Assembly: GCA_047967505.1 (NCBI GenBank) | Contig: CM106538.1 | Strand: one strand, 5' to 3' | Length of the DNA stretch: 64,000 nt | From: Dipteris shenzhenensis | Lineage: Eukaryota > Polypodiophyta > Polypodiopsida > Gleicheniales | Shown here: piece by piece, positions 45,340 to 56,063 of the stretch | Layout: each line of letters opens with the position of its first letter | How positions within the stretch are numbered: position 1 is the first letter of the stretch | Translations under genes and position numbers: made by a program | The notes under the pieces: model-generated | What the model was told of the DNA's origin: nothing | Seen by the model: the letters and a program-made list of their open reading frames with translations, nothing else | Database searches by the model: none

Positions 45340-45725
45340 GTGAAGATTCCAGTGTTTCAAGGGACCAAAGCGAAAGATCCAGAGTCTTATCTTTGGGATT
45401 TTTTTCGAGGATGCCGGCTTTCTAGATGGTCCATGAAGGATCGGGCAGAGATTTTTCCTGATTTTCTTGAAGGTGTAGCCTTGAGTTGGCATGAGGCCTT
45501 GCTAGACTCTACCAAGGAGGACTAGGACCAAGTGGTGGCAGCAATGAAGCAGAGATTTGGGGCAGTGGAGTCACCAAATGCTTTGATATTGGAGTTGGAC
45601 TGGTTCTATCAAAGGAGAGGGTGAGATGGTCTCTGCATTGGCAATCCAATATGAAACTTTATGGACAAAATATGAAAGGGCAGCTTTGCGAGCTGTGGCA
45701 TCTGCATCATCGGCCCCTCAAACTC
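45340..45725 (+). pseudogene. Gypsy C gag, N-terminal part
   Basis: MVKIPVFQGTKAKDPESYLW opens at ATG 45340, and the capsid signature FLEGVALSWHEALL follows. TAG at 45523-45525, then QVVAAMKQRFGAVESPNALI. After a one-base shift at about 45620, MVSALAIQYETLWTKYERAA continues to ASSAPQTLS near 45730. There the plus-strand reading ends at the border of the inverted block. Confidence 0.75.
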
Positions 45726-45734
45726 TCTCAGGGA

Positions 45735-45942
45735 TGGTGCACTTAAATCTCAATCTAGGACACTCAGAATGATAGTGACCTTTTTTATTACATTCATAGC
45801 AAGTGACCCCACTCTTATCTCAAGGCCTATCTTCACTCTTTGGTGCTCTAGGTTGTCGTGCATTAACCAAATGCAATTTCAAATCAGCAAACTCTACTGT
45901 CAATTGGGAGATATTATGATCTAACTCAGAGGGCTTTGATAA
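45735..45942 (-). pseudogene. Inverted gag segment with zinc knuckle inside gypsy C
   Basis: On the - strand, opposite to the rest of the element, the frame reads ELDHNISQLTVEFADLKLHL, ARQPRAPKSEDRP, a TGA, then GVTCYECNKKGHYHSECPRL. The last is a perfect CX2CX4HX4C nucleocapsid knuckle. Gag capsid on the left (45340-45725) and the gag-pol linker on the right (from about 45947) are both on the + strand. So this 0.2-kb block is flipped in place. Confidence 0.8.
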
Positions 45943-45946
45943 CTAA

Positions 45947-46645
45947 GGAGTGCCCATTACCTCCACCATAGAAGTTAAAGCTGTTACAGACACAAAAGAG
46001 GATTTGATCTTTAGAGAAGCTTCTTTGTTAGAAGCTTTTTCAGGGGATGAGGAAAGAGAGGTAATGATGGCTAAACGGGGGCGTGGTAAAGCAAAAGAAG
46101 AAGAAGAAAGCAAGGAAGAAGTAGATGAGGAACATCAGGAAGAGGAACACCGTATTAAGAAAAAGAGGGCATCTAGAAGGAGAATTAGCCAGTCAGACTT
46201 TCCTTTAGGACAAGGCATTGGAAGCTATGACTTGTTGTTCGACCTTAAAGAAAAGGAAGCTCATATCACCTTTGGTCAATTACTTGCTCTGTCTTCAAAA
46301 CTACGGAAGGATGGGGAAAGCTAGCAAGCACAAGAGTGTCAAAGAAGAAAAAGAAGAAAAGTGCCATTCCTGTTGTTAAAAAGGTAGATATAGATGTTGG
46401 TGATGATATACCTGTGGTTGATGTGATCATTGATGGTCAAGTGATTTCTAATGTTTACATTAATGGAGGTGCATCGATTAATGTCATGAGTGAGAAGACC
46501 ATGATAGATGCTGATTTAAAATACTCTAGTACTACCTCTCCTTATCGCATCAAATTGGCTGACAACACTAGGGTTAAGACCTTGGGAGTTGTGAAGAATC
46601 TAGAAATGGATGTATGTGGAATTTCTGTGCCGACTACTTTTTAGG
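45947..46645 (+). pseudogene. Gypsy C gag-pol linker and protease
   Basis: 45950-46321 is a highly charged linker (GKAKEEEESKEEVDEEHQEE) ending KEAHITFGQLLALSSKLRKD. From 46336 a second frame carries the protease: DVIIDGQVISNVYINGGASI, where the active-site Asp is Asn (AAT at 46462-46464), then KTLGVVKNLEMDVCG. TAG follows at 46642-46644 and the same phase resumes with DACAYQLILGRHAMQ. Confidence 0.8.
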
Positions 46646-46887
46646 TGATCTCTACCAAGCCAGATGCATGTGCTTATCAATTGATTTTGGGAAGGCATGC
46701 AATGCAAGGTGAAGGGTATTCAAAAGTGGGATACTGGAATGATAAGAAGGTGCGCTACAACATCAGAAGCCACAAAAAGGAAGTTGTTAAGTAGGAGTCT
46801 TCTACATCAGAGAGTTCGAGCTCTGACTTAACCGATGAAGAAGAAGAGACAGGGTGTAGCTCCGAGGAGTCCAACTCAGAGGGTGAG

Positions 46888-48100
46888 GTGGAAGAAGTGG
46901 CCTTTGGTCTTTGTCTTGGTGTTGATTGGGATGAGTCAGGAAGGAACAAGGTGGTGGTGCAAGAAGATCCTGTAGGGACACTTCATGTGGAGGATGTGGA
47001 GCACCCTAAACGATGCCAATGCAATGAAGAGCTTCTTGGTGATTCTCTATCAGGTAGTGAGAAGCTCCAGTACTTGGATATGTTAGATGATTTTCCATGT
47101 CTCTTTGCAACAACAAGCTATTCACAGGTTCAACTAGTCTCTCTTGTGGAGCACAAGATTGAGTTGAAGCCAGAAAGCAAGCCAATTGTGCAATGCTTAA
47201 GGCGATTGGGGGTGATCCAAGCTGAGGCACTAAAGAAAGAGGTAACACAACTACTTGAGGCAGGATTCATCTTTCCTGTTGATAATTCAGAATGGATATC
47301 TCCTGTAGTTGTCACACCAAAGAAAGAACATAAGTGGCAGATTTGTGTGGACTTTCGTCCTTTGAATGCATGCACTAAGAGGGATCATTTTCCTTTGCCA
47401 TTCCAAGATGAAATACTAGACCAAGTAGCAGGGCATGAGATGTATTCTGGGTATTCTAGATACATTCAAATTCGTATTCGGGAGGAAGTTCAAAAGAAAA
47501 CATCATTTGTCACACCTTGGGGAGTTTTTGCTTACAGAGTGATGCCTTTTAGGTTGACCAATGCACTAGCGACATTTCAAAGGTTCATGAGTCAAGTGCT
47601 CGAGCCTTACTTGGGAAAGTTCATAAGGGTGTTTTTGGATGATTTTTGTATTTATTCATGGCACATAGATCACATGGAGAAGTCAAACATGGCCTTAGCT
47701 AGGATTAATGAAGCAAAAGGGTGTCTAAATCCTAGAAGGTGTCATTTGGCTCAAACAGAATTAGTCTTATTGGGGCATATTGTGTCTGAAGAAGGCCTGC
47801 AAATGGATCCTAGGTTCAAGCAATCATGGCATTGCCAAGTCCTGAGAGTGTCACTGGCGTTCACAGAATTCTAGGAAAGAGCAAGTATTATCAACACTTT
47901 TGTGATGATTTCACAGAGATAGTGCATCCCATGAACTTGTTGAACAAGAAAAAGAGTTTCTTTCCAATGGGGTGTGGAGTAACAAGAGTCTTTTTAGCAA
48001 CTTAAGGAGGCCATGAGTAAGGGCCCAATATTGAAGCCCCTTATTGGTCTCAAGACTTTTATGTAAATCCAAGTGTATCTTTGCATTGAGTTGGTACTGT
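46888..48100 (+). pseudogene. Gypsy C reverse transcriptase
   Basis: The frame comes out of an acidic linker, then HKIELKPESKPIVQCLRRLG, EVTQLLEAGFIFPVDNSEWI, VVVTPKKEHKWQICVDFRPL, the motif A region, SFVTPWGVFAYRVMPF, ATFQRFMSQVLEPYLGKFIR and VFLDDFCIYS (F/YxDD intact). Motif A reads EMYSGYSRYIQI; the family has three more residues, including the catalytic Asp, between YS and GYS, so a 9-base loss is likely. A shift near 47830 leads to SVTGVHRILGKSKYYQHFCD. Confidence 0.9.
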
Positions 48101-48129
48101 ATTGCTACAAAAAGGGGAGGTAGGTAGAA

Positions 48130-48895
48130 TTCCCATCTAATATGCCAGGCAATAGCTTACAGAGGTGGAAACAAGGTATGAAGAAATGGAGTACCAAGCC
48201 CTCTCTTTGGTGTTTTCAGTCAGAAAGTTTCGCTCCTATTTATTACCTCGGCCACTTTTCTTCCTTACCTCTCAGTCTATATTAGCATGTCTAGTTCGCA
48301 AGCCTAATCCTGGGGGGAGATTTGCAAAATGGTTGTCAGAGCTTCAAGAGTTTGCTTTCTCTTTTTTCACTAAAAATACCACTAGGTGCACTATGGCAGA
48401 TTTGCTCACAGGACGGGAGGATCTAGGAGAAGAAAAGAAATGTAAGGAGAACATTAAAGATGAAAGGGATACACCACCAAAAGCTCTTGTTTTGTATTTT
48501 GATGGGGCTTTTAGTCCTTCATGCCAACAAGGAACCGGGGGGATAGTCTTGATGGATTCTGAAGATCAAGAGGTGTGGGCAAGAGGACAAGAGCTTCCAG
48601 GTATCACAACTAACAATGCAGCTGAGTATGATGCTTTGATTCTTGGTTTGAAGGGTTGTCTTCAAAGTCAAATTAAAGAATTGGAAGTAAGAGGAGATTC
48701 TCAGCTTATTATAAAGCAAATGCAAGGGCATTATAGGACAAGAAGTCCTCATTTGAAGGAGCTTAATCAAAAGGCTATGGCACTATGTAGTCAATTCTGA
48801 TTTTTGCAAGCTTGTTCATATAAACAAAAAAGAAAATCAAAGGGTAGATGAGTTAGCTACTCAAGCCAATGTAGTGTACAAGACCAAGGGGTGGT
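48130..48895 (+). pseudogene. Gypsy C RNase H plus second archaeal-type RNase H
   Basis: METRYEEMEYQALSLVFSVR and KPNPGGRFAKWLSELQEFAF are the ordinary gypsy RNase H. The same frame then starts a second RNase H: LYFDGAFSPSCQQGTGGIVL (Asp), TTNNAAEYDALILGLKGC (Glu) and ELEVRGDSQLIIKQMQGHY (Asp). The frame ends at TGA 48798-48800, but the next phase gives ENQRVDELATQANVV, with the last conserved Asp. All four acids of the second domain are visible. Confidence 0.85.
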
Positions 48896-49192
48896 TTCTT
48901 GGGTAAACAATGGATGGCCAGAACTACAAGATGTTCAGCAATATGTGGAAGAAGGCATGTTTCCTCGAGGGTTAACTCCACAACAGAAGTAGAGATTGGC
49001 TACTTTTGGCCACGCCTCCAAAAGGATGTATATGAATGTCACCAATGAAACCTATTAGCTTGAGGATGTTGACGGCATGGTGATATCCGGATGCACGAAT
49101 GAGTATCGCCTTAAATTCTTCTATGGTTGACCACCTTGAGGGCCAACAAACCCAATCTGTCACTAGAGAGGATCTGCTGGGGAGGAAAGATC
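48896..49192 (+). other. Gypsy C integrase remnant and polypurine tract
   Basis: FPRGLTPQQK followed by a stop and RLAT is the word that normally starts the integrase region. Nothing of the zinc domain or DDE core follows. GGGGAGGAAAGATC just before 49193 is the polypurine tract candidate that primes plus-strand DNA. Confidence 0.6.
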
Positions 49193-51218
49193 TGATGCCA
49201 AAATTTGATATTTTTAATTTGGCATATCCTCTATGTTTGATAAGAGTTTGAGTATCAAGTGGTAGCCTAGCAGCTCTCACTTATTTTTATTTTCTAAGAT
49301 ATTTATGGGATTGAGAGGATGAGTGGAATGGATCATTGTAAATACCATAGGTATGAATTATAAATACCTTGGTATGGGGTGAGAGTTATTTGTGTATGGG
49401 ATATTATAAGGTTTTTAGAAAATAGGAAGAGTGAGTCATATAAAGAGGTGGTCTCATGTCCATGTGTTCCAATAATATAACAAAGACCACATGCCAAGCA
49501 TGTCAAAGGCATGTGGAGGAGTGTGGAGTCAAGAGTAATCCTTCTAGAATTCCCATGTGGAATGAGGAGGATGTGGACATATGAAAAAGAGAGGGTCCCT
49601 ATGGGCTCCATGTGGGGAGACTCTTGACTTTCTCAATATTTTAAGAGTCTTGAGCATCTTTTGATGGGACACATGGCAAAAGTAGCCAAAAAGGACATGG
49701 ATGGTGACATATGGGCTTATGTGATTAATGGGGAAAAGAATCTATAGGCAACAATTGTAAATGGTGAAGGAGGGTGACAAAATCTCTATAAAAGGAGCCC
49801 TCCTCTCCCTTGTTCATCATCTCTTCCACCATTAGGCCTCATGTTATTGTAGCTCTAGTCTCCTCAAGCGTCTTCCATGAGCCTTCTCTCTCTCTTATAG
49901 ATATTCTCTTATGTAGACTCTTGAGTCCTTCTCTCTCTAGTTTATTCTCTCTCTATGAGTAGTCTTGGAGCTTCCGCTCCCTCTTGTATGTATGAAACCT
50001 CTTCTTCTCCCTTGTGTTTGTAGTATTTTGAGTGTATTTGAGTGGAGTCTTACTCTCATGGCAATGAAAGTCACTTCTTATCATTTTCCTTGAGTCTCCA
50101 TTCTTTTTCTCCATTTCTATGTTCTTTTCTCTCTCTATTCAAGTCTCTAAAGTAGTTCTTGTTCGGCCGCTCACCGTGCACACATGGTCCATCCGTTTCC
50201 CGAGCCACCATGCAAGCTTCTTCCTCTCTTTTAGGAGAATTCTAGGGGTATTGGATCGTTGATAATTGTGGAGCCTTGAGGGGGTAGTTTGCTTAGGCGG
50301 AATCTACATGGGCAGATGGCAGTTAATATAGCAGTTAGACCCCCTGTTAGTATTTGGCCTATAACTTTCTCCTCGATGGTCCGATTTCAATGAAACTTAT
50401 ATCAGCGCGAAGCTCTCTTTAAGGTCTCCCTCCCAGGTAATTAGTTTCTTGCATTGGATCCAGGACAAGAAGTTATGAGTCTATGTGTATGACTGTTTAT
50501 TTCTATGGGAGTTTTTATCCCCTTTCAGTAAACTGTCCATATGTCTTCAACGGTTATCTGTTTTCAATGAAACTTATATCAACGCGAAGCTTTCTTTAAG
50601 GTTCTCCCTCCCATGTAATTAGTTTCTTGCATTCGGTCCAAGACAAGAAGTTATGAGTCTCTATGTATGACTATTTATTTCTATGGTAGTTTTTACCCCC
50701 TTTCAATAAATTGTCCATATCTCTTCAACCGGTTATCTGTTTTCAACAAAACTTATATCCGTACGAAGCTTCTTCAAGGCCCATCCCTATATTACTTTAA
50801 TTTCTAATATCAGTTTTCTGGTGGAAGTTATAGACCTCTATGTTTTCTAGTAGTTTGGAGAAGGATTTTGAGCCATTTCTAGAGGCTTCTATGAAGGAGG
50901 TACCATGTTTCCCCGGAATTTATCCATCCAGCCAAATCAACCCCTTCAAGCCCCTAGATATATATCAGTTCATGTCATATTGAGCCGAAAGATCTTCTTC
51001 CAACAATGCATCACTCTTCTCTTTGGTGCTAACCGGCTTGGTGAGATAATGGCCTCTGCGAATCCTTTTCTTCTCCGGATGTTGGACTACAATGTCACTT
51101 GGGATGTTACCATATTCATTCGCCTCTAAGGGAAGCAAGGAGAAAGATATGTTGTGGTTTTCTTTGCATGAAAATATTTTCTTCCTCTCTCTTTGCAAGT
51201 GATAAGGGTCTCTATTAT
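49193..51218 (+). repeat. Gypsy C 3' LTR
   Basis: 2,026 bp, starting TGATGCCAAAATTTGATATT after the polypurine tract, and ending GGGTCTCTATTAT like its partner. It has the same TATA box (49787-49794) and three 177-bp repeats (about 50365-50860). The 50905-51126 frame and its - strand counterpart simply mirror those in the 5' LTR. Confidence 0.9.
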
Positions 51219-51849
51219 GCTCACTAATGAGGAAGTAGAAGGAGATAGCACCGATGAAGAATTACCATCAATATCCTGGACTCTGGTGGATCCAATGTAG
51301 AAACTCAAAACAATAACGTGCAAATGTAGATCCACTATTGGGTCCATGATTTCATATTACTTGCAGTTGTAATAAGGCAACATTGCCATCTTTTCAATCA
51401 AATTTTATGCCTAAGACTGGATCCAAGATTGTGCAATGTTTTGTAAGGTCTAATGTCATAGGGAGGAGGCTCTACAGACCTACCCCAATTGGAAGCTACC
51501 TACTGTAGAAGCCTACCATGAAATCTAACTACTTTCTTCAAATGAAAGTAGATGCGCCACTTTCAACTTGTTAGCCATTGTGGACTTCTAGCTTGTATTG
51601 AGGGTTTCTTCCCTCCATTTCCCTTTCTTGAGTAATAGAGTTGCAATCCTTGTCCATTTTGTTGTTCCATACATTGATTGGAGTTCTTGAGAGAAGCTTT
51701 GAGTGAGTGAGTGCCGGATCGTCCATCATCAATATCAGCCACAATCCACTCCTTTCTATCTCCTTTTCCAAGTTCTCTCTCTTTCCATAGAATTTCTTCT
51801 CCCTTCTTAAGTCCATAATGTCTCCCATTGAGATTGCATTCATCAAGGG
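51219..51849. other. Flank of gypsy C; no clear gene
   Basis: A short open piece after the LTR (NEEVEGDSTDEELPSISWTL) and a - strand frame (51571-51846) without known domain. Possibly part of an older element into which gypsy C jumped. Confidence 0.3.
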
Positions 51850-53090
51850 CGCAATGAATTTAGAAGGGGCATGCTATGCTTCAAGATGGATGCACAACCC
51901 TCAAATGTCCAATTTTGAGGAGAAAATGGCTTAACATTTGCCCAAAGCATAGCTCACACTACTCAAGCTTTGCAAGGGCTCCGAAACTCAAGAACCAACT
52001 TTGTGGCTCCACATTCTCATTCTCATGAAGGACAGCAACAATTCTTTCAAGGAGCTTAGCCTCATACCTAGCTAAATGCTTACAACCCTAGATTTGCAAG
52101 CCTTTGATGGAGCTACTGAAAATTGAGAAGTTAGAATGATGCATCAAGAAGCTTACTCTCTACTTTCAATCCCAAACATTCACTAGAATAGAGTAGCCAT
52201 CATCAAGTTCACTAAGGGAGCTTTGCATTGGTGGGACTCAATCAAAAGTAGGGTCTAGAATCCACACTAACATGGGATGAACTGGTCCAAGACAAAGCCA
52301 AGCTAGTCAGTCTCACAATACATAAAGAGTTTCCACCAAGTCATGGTGAAGACAAAGGTAAAAGGGGCTCCTTACTTATATCCGACAATTTCTTCAACCC
52401 ATAGACATCGAATAAAAGCTTTCTACTTGCAGAGAGAGTTGAGAGGAAGCATTCCACAAATCTAGAGGTCTCAACAAATCCTCTCCACCAAAACCCCTAG
52501 ACAAGTACAAGCCACAGTAGCAGCATCATCAAAAGGGATCCACAATATGCTAAGAAAAAGTTCAAGTAGCATTGCAACCAATATGATGACAAGTATGGTC
52601 ACACTAAGAAAGAATAAAGAAGCAAGACATGGCCTACTACCCATTTGGCCATTCTGGAATCAATGTCATGAGGAGCAAACAGAGGCAAGAATCTCATGAT
52701 TAGAAATCCCTCAAGGTTTTGACACTATCACTCAAGGTCAAGTGACGCAAAATTTGGTTTCATTTTTGCTGGTCAATGCCATACTTGATAAAAGCTTCAT
52801 CCACCTTATTATATACCCTATCATTCATGGATGAACAAAGATGGTTAATAAACAATGTCCTATCAAAATTGCTATTGATACTTTCTTGGATCAAGTCCTT
52901 CATTGGATTGTGGGGCCATTATTTTCGGCAAGCCTTACCAATATGATAAGAAGAATGTCTACAAGTTTGCCAACTAGGGTGCAGTAGGCCGCCTAAGAGA
53001 AATGAAGAGAGTAATCTATAATATGTTGATTATAAATTCACGATGAAGAAAGGATGACATGACGATGTTTGAAAAATACATGGCTATAAA
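51850..53090 (+). mobile_element. Ty3/gypsy-like gag and protease remnant (element D)
   Basis: Broken + strand frame: LQAFDGATEN, then VAIIKFTKGALHWWDSIKSR (about 52190-52255), a gag capsid match. Around 52560-52610, FK.HCNQYDDKYGHTKKE is a damaged zinc knuckle in which most Cys are lost. Then DTITQGQVTQNLVSFLLVNA near 52720-52790, where a protease might begin. No pol beyond. Many stops. Confidence 0.6.
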
Positions 53091-53842
53091 CTAAGCTGAC
53101 AATAGCAAGCCCGACCAAATGGTGTATGTGTTTAAGCATTCCCTTCTTGCGAACACCTCAACACACAAATAGAAAAAGAAGAATTTAAAATATGCAAAAG
53201 CAAAAGAAAACACACAATTTGAAATGAAAAACATATATATATATATAGATATGTATATATTTTATATGACCACACATAACATGGGCGAGAAGGCGGCACG
53301 CTTGCTTTCCCAAATAGTTATAATCCGAGGGGATGAGCCCTTCCCCATGCGTTGAGGTTGTAATCGCCGAGAATATTAGCACTGAGATTGAGTATCGCGA
53401 ATATGTAAGAGAATGATATATTACCTAAATCTCAATGAGTGTATATGTATTCCAACTCGAGCATCGACCAAATTCTTGTCATGATTTCTTTCGTCATTTA
53501 TCGTGGAAATCCTGTCTCTACCTCCGAAGCGTTTCTCAACTTGAGCGGTGTTGGGGGGAGAGAGTGGCAAAGCCAACATCAACTAGACGATCCAAAGAGT
53601 TAAAGTTTGCAAAATATATAGATTTAGAGGCCTTCAAAAGCCTCATGCCTTCCATCAAGAGCCTTTCATCCAAAAGCATATTTTTCATGAAGTGTTGGAG
53701 GCTTTCATATCAAAATTAAATCCAAGGCTTATATTAGGACACGTGGCTCAAGGAGAGGCCAAGAAACCCAAAATTCCCCATAGGCTGCCTACCGTAAAGA
53801 TGGAACTTGGACATCTTCCCTTCATCCTAGCAACAGTCAACA
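53091..53842. other. No recognised gene
   Basis: A (TA)n patch lies near 53230-53260. A 94-codon + strand frame at 53435-53716 has no known domain. Confidence 0.35.
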
Positions 53843-54580
53843 TCAGAATCTGCTTATCTCTACGAAGCAATGTTGTACCCTCCTCGAGAAATCCAAATCT
53901 TTCCATAACTTGATGTTGTACCTTTGCCGAGATTCAGCCTCTACTTCATATTTGTATCCTTCTACAACCTTTGCTGTAGATTCAAACCCATTCCGTCCTG
54001 CATATTTTGCTGCATACACTACTTCATGTGCATTCTCTCCTGCAAACCCTGCTGCATATCCTACTCCATAGATTACTACAGATGCATACTTTTTTCCACA
54101 TAATACACTGCTGCATACCCTGCTGTACAATCTATTTACTCTTCTCCAGATGAATACCCTGCATACTCACCTATGGCAGCGTTCTCGGCCAAAACATTTG
54201 CATACTTTGCAAATCCTACTATGTCCTCTACCTCAGCAACATTCCCTGCTAAGACAGCTATCTCTATAGCCCACATAATCTGCCCCAACATTTCCAGAGA
54301 CACTATATTTCCCAGATGCATACACTGCTGGCCCAAAAAGCTTCTCAGGCTTAGTCATGATGGCTTGGATTGGATATGGAGCTACGGGGCCTGCTTGGGA
54401 AGGGCCGAAGGCTGCTGAAGCTGCTGGCTGAGTTGCTGCAATGACTCATCTTGCTGAATGAGGTCCAAGGGTCTAACTGCTATTTCACAGACTGGTTCAG
54501 CCTGTCTATATAACTGACATGCACAGTGGACAGACACTTCCCTGCCCTGAATCTTGCTGCAAATCTGCTGCAAGCCTTGT
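53843..54580 (-). pseudogene. Decayed Ala/Tyr/Gly-rich protein frame, unknown
   Basis: On the - strand, consecutive open pieces in different phases fit into one low-complexity protein: a Gln-rich part (LIQQDESLQQLSQQLQQP), AASAAFGPSQAGPVAPYPIQ, then KLFGPAVYASGKYSVSGNVG, AEVEDIVGFAKYANVLAENA, GEYAGYSSGEE, a TAA, TAGYAAVYYVEKS, then GVGYAAGFAGENAHEVVYAA and KYAGRNGFESTAKVVEGYKY. The repeated GYAA/EYAG/KYA words are too consistent to be chance. At least four frameshifts. The style resembles C-termini of RNA-binding proteins, but no domain allows a name. Confidence 0.45.
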
Positions 54581-54676
54581 TCTCCTGCTGGCCTGCTGCG
54601 CTGGCTGATGTGGTCGCATGGCAGTGAGATCTGTCCTGTTTTGCTTCTATGGCTGGCATGGCGCCCTGCTACTGCT

Positions 54677-54711
54677 GGGCTGCCAAACCCTCAGCGAGGG
54701 TTTGGCAGCCC
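54677..54711. repeat. Perfect 16-bp inverted repeat with 3-base loop
   Basis: GGGCTGCCAAACCCTC at 54677-54692, loop AGC, and GAGGGTTTGGCAGCCC at 54696-54711. Three more pairs form outside after two mismatches. GC-rich, it would form a very stable hairpin in DNA or RNA. No poly-T follows on either strand, so it is not a simple terminator. Confidence 0.9.
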
Positions 54712-55360
54712 CTCAGGCTGCCCTGTGGTCAAGTAGATGGCCACACGCTGTTGGATGCCCATGACAAGCTTGAAGGGCGATCACCCTCAGGTCCTCCAGG
54801 TTCTCTTGCTAGAATCTCAACAAACCATCTTTGAAGAGCTAAAATTCTTTTTCTGATTAGCCCACCGCCCTCTCCTGTCTCCAAACAATCTCCAGTCCTT
54901 CCACAAAATTCTCTTCAAATAACAGAGCATTACAGGCAAACAGTACATGCCCTGGTCTGTCAAATTGAAGGGCTTCAAAGGACAGACTTCCATCCCATTG
55001 ATGCACAAGTTTCCCTGTTCAAGTGGACTTCTCATCCACCAGTCCCCCTTGTGGAGCATATCTTCTTTTGATCATTGCACAGGCTTGGCAGTAAAAGGTG
55101 AAATGCAAGAGACTCCCTTCCAAAGAACTTATCCCCCTTTTGGCAAGATTAATTGCCATCCCCTCCACTTCACAACCACCAGAACTCTACCCCATTGTCT
55201 TGGCAGCTTTCTATCATCCCCCAATCCTCTATCCTAATACTGCTACCCCACCTAAACGTCGGGTAAGATCATGCCGCACCTTTATATAACAAAAACAACA
55301 TCTTAATCCACAAAATCTGTAAAGAATGCCAGGTACACTTTTCAAACATTACCATGTCGG
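54712..55360. other. No recognised gene
   Basis: A - strand frame at 54817-55059 (CPLKPFNLTDQGMYCLPVML) has no known domain. It may belong with the broken - strand material further right. Confidence 0.3.
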
Positions 55361-56063
55361 ATGTCCAGCTTCACTTTATTAATGAACAAAGCACATGCTA
55401 GCTCTCTTTCCAAGTTGAGCCCCCTACAATTCCCAGTATTAAACATAATTAAAAAGCTAACAAAATGTATTCTTTATCCTGTCGAATAATCTGAAAGAAT
55501 CCATACAGCGACAACATGCCCAAGGGTTGTTTTTTGCCTCTCTTATCAAGTGGCCTTTTATTCTCAAACTCAGTTGCATACAGCCTCTATGACACTGGTG
55601 GTCTCACCAGGGACCATCCTGTACCACATTTGCCCCTTGGCTCAACATAGGACCTCTTTTAGACTGTCTGCCCCTTCTGTTCTTGCTGAGGCCCTTTCTC
55701 TCACACTCTCTCCCCATTAAGCCCAAAAAGTGTGTGCTGCCTTCTACTTCGCCTGCTAATAGACAACTGCTCTCCTCTGCAATATTCCCAAAGCATCCTT
55801 GGTTAGTCACAAGCTTGTGACAGATGCCCATGTAGCACGAAGTCAGCTAATGGTTTGAATCTAACCTTTTGGCTCCACACAAAGAGCTCCCAGACATGAA
55901 AATTATATGTGGGTTTTGTCCCGTAAGATGCACGCTGTACTTGCACCTTTGGACCTAGGAATAAAGCATACCTTGCCAACACTTTTAGCCAACTAATCAA
56001 TCCCCATCTTCCAACCAAGCCAAAGGCCTCGCTCTGGACCTGACAGTTGGTGAGCTCAATCAA
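55361..56063 (-). pseudogene. Possible LINE remnant on the - strand
   Basis: Near 55445-55370 the - strand reads NCRGLNLERELACALFINKV, reminiscent of the start of a LINE endonuclease (WNCRGLN followed by a helix and KPDI). Upstream frames at 55604-55831 and 55803-56063 (RWGLISWLKVLARYALFLGP) could be the end of its ORF1. No catalytic motif was found, so this is a guess. Confidence 0.25.

Larger units (their letters stand above)
42567..51218 (+). mobile_element. Ty3/gypsy element C with both LTRs, dual RNase H
   Basis: Complete in outline: 5' LTR 42567-44593, interior 44594-49192, 3' LTR 49193-51218. The interior has gag, protease, RT, RNase H and a second archaeal-type RNase H, but no integrase. 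The second RNase H after the first is a known mark of the Tat lineage. The LTRs differ by several percent in the stretches I compared, so the insertion is not recent. The gag region includes an inverted segment. Non-autonomous and inactive. Confidence 0.9.

Noticed and set aside
50905-51347. Frames similar to those at 44340-44573
   Set aside because: Both lie at the ends of the two LTRs and simply mirror each other.
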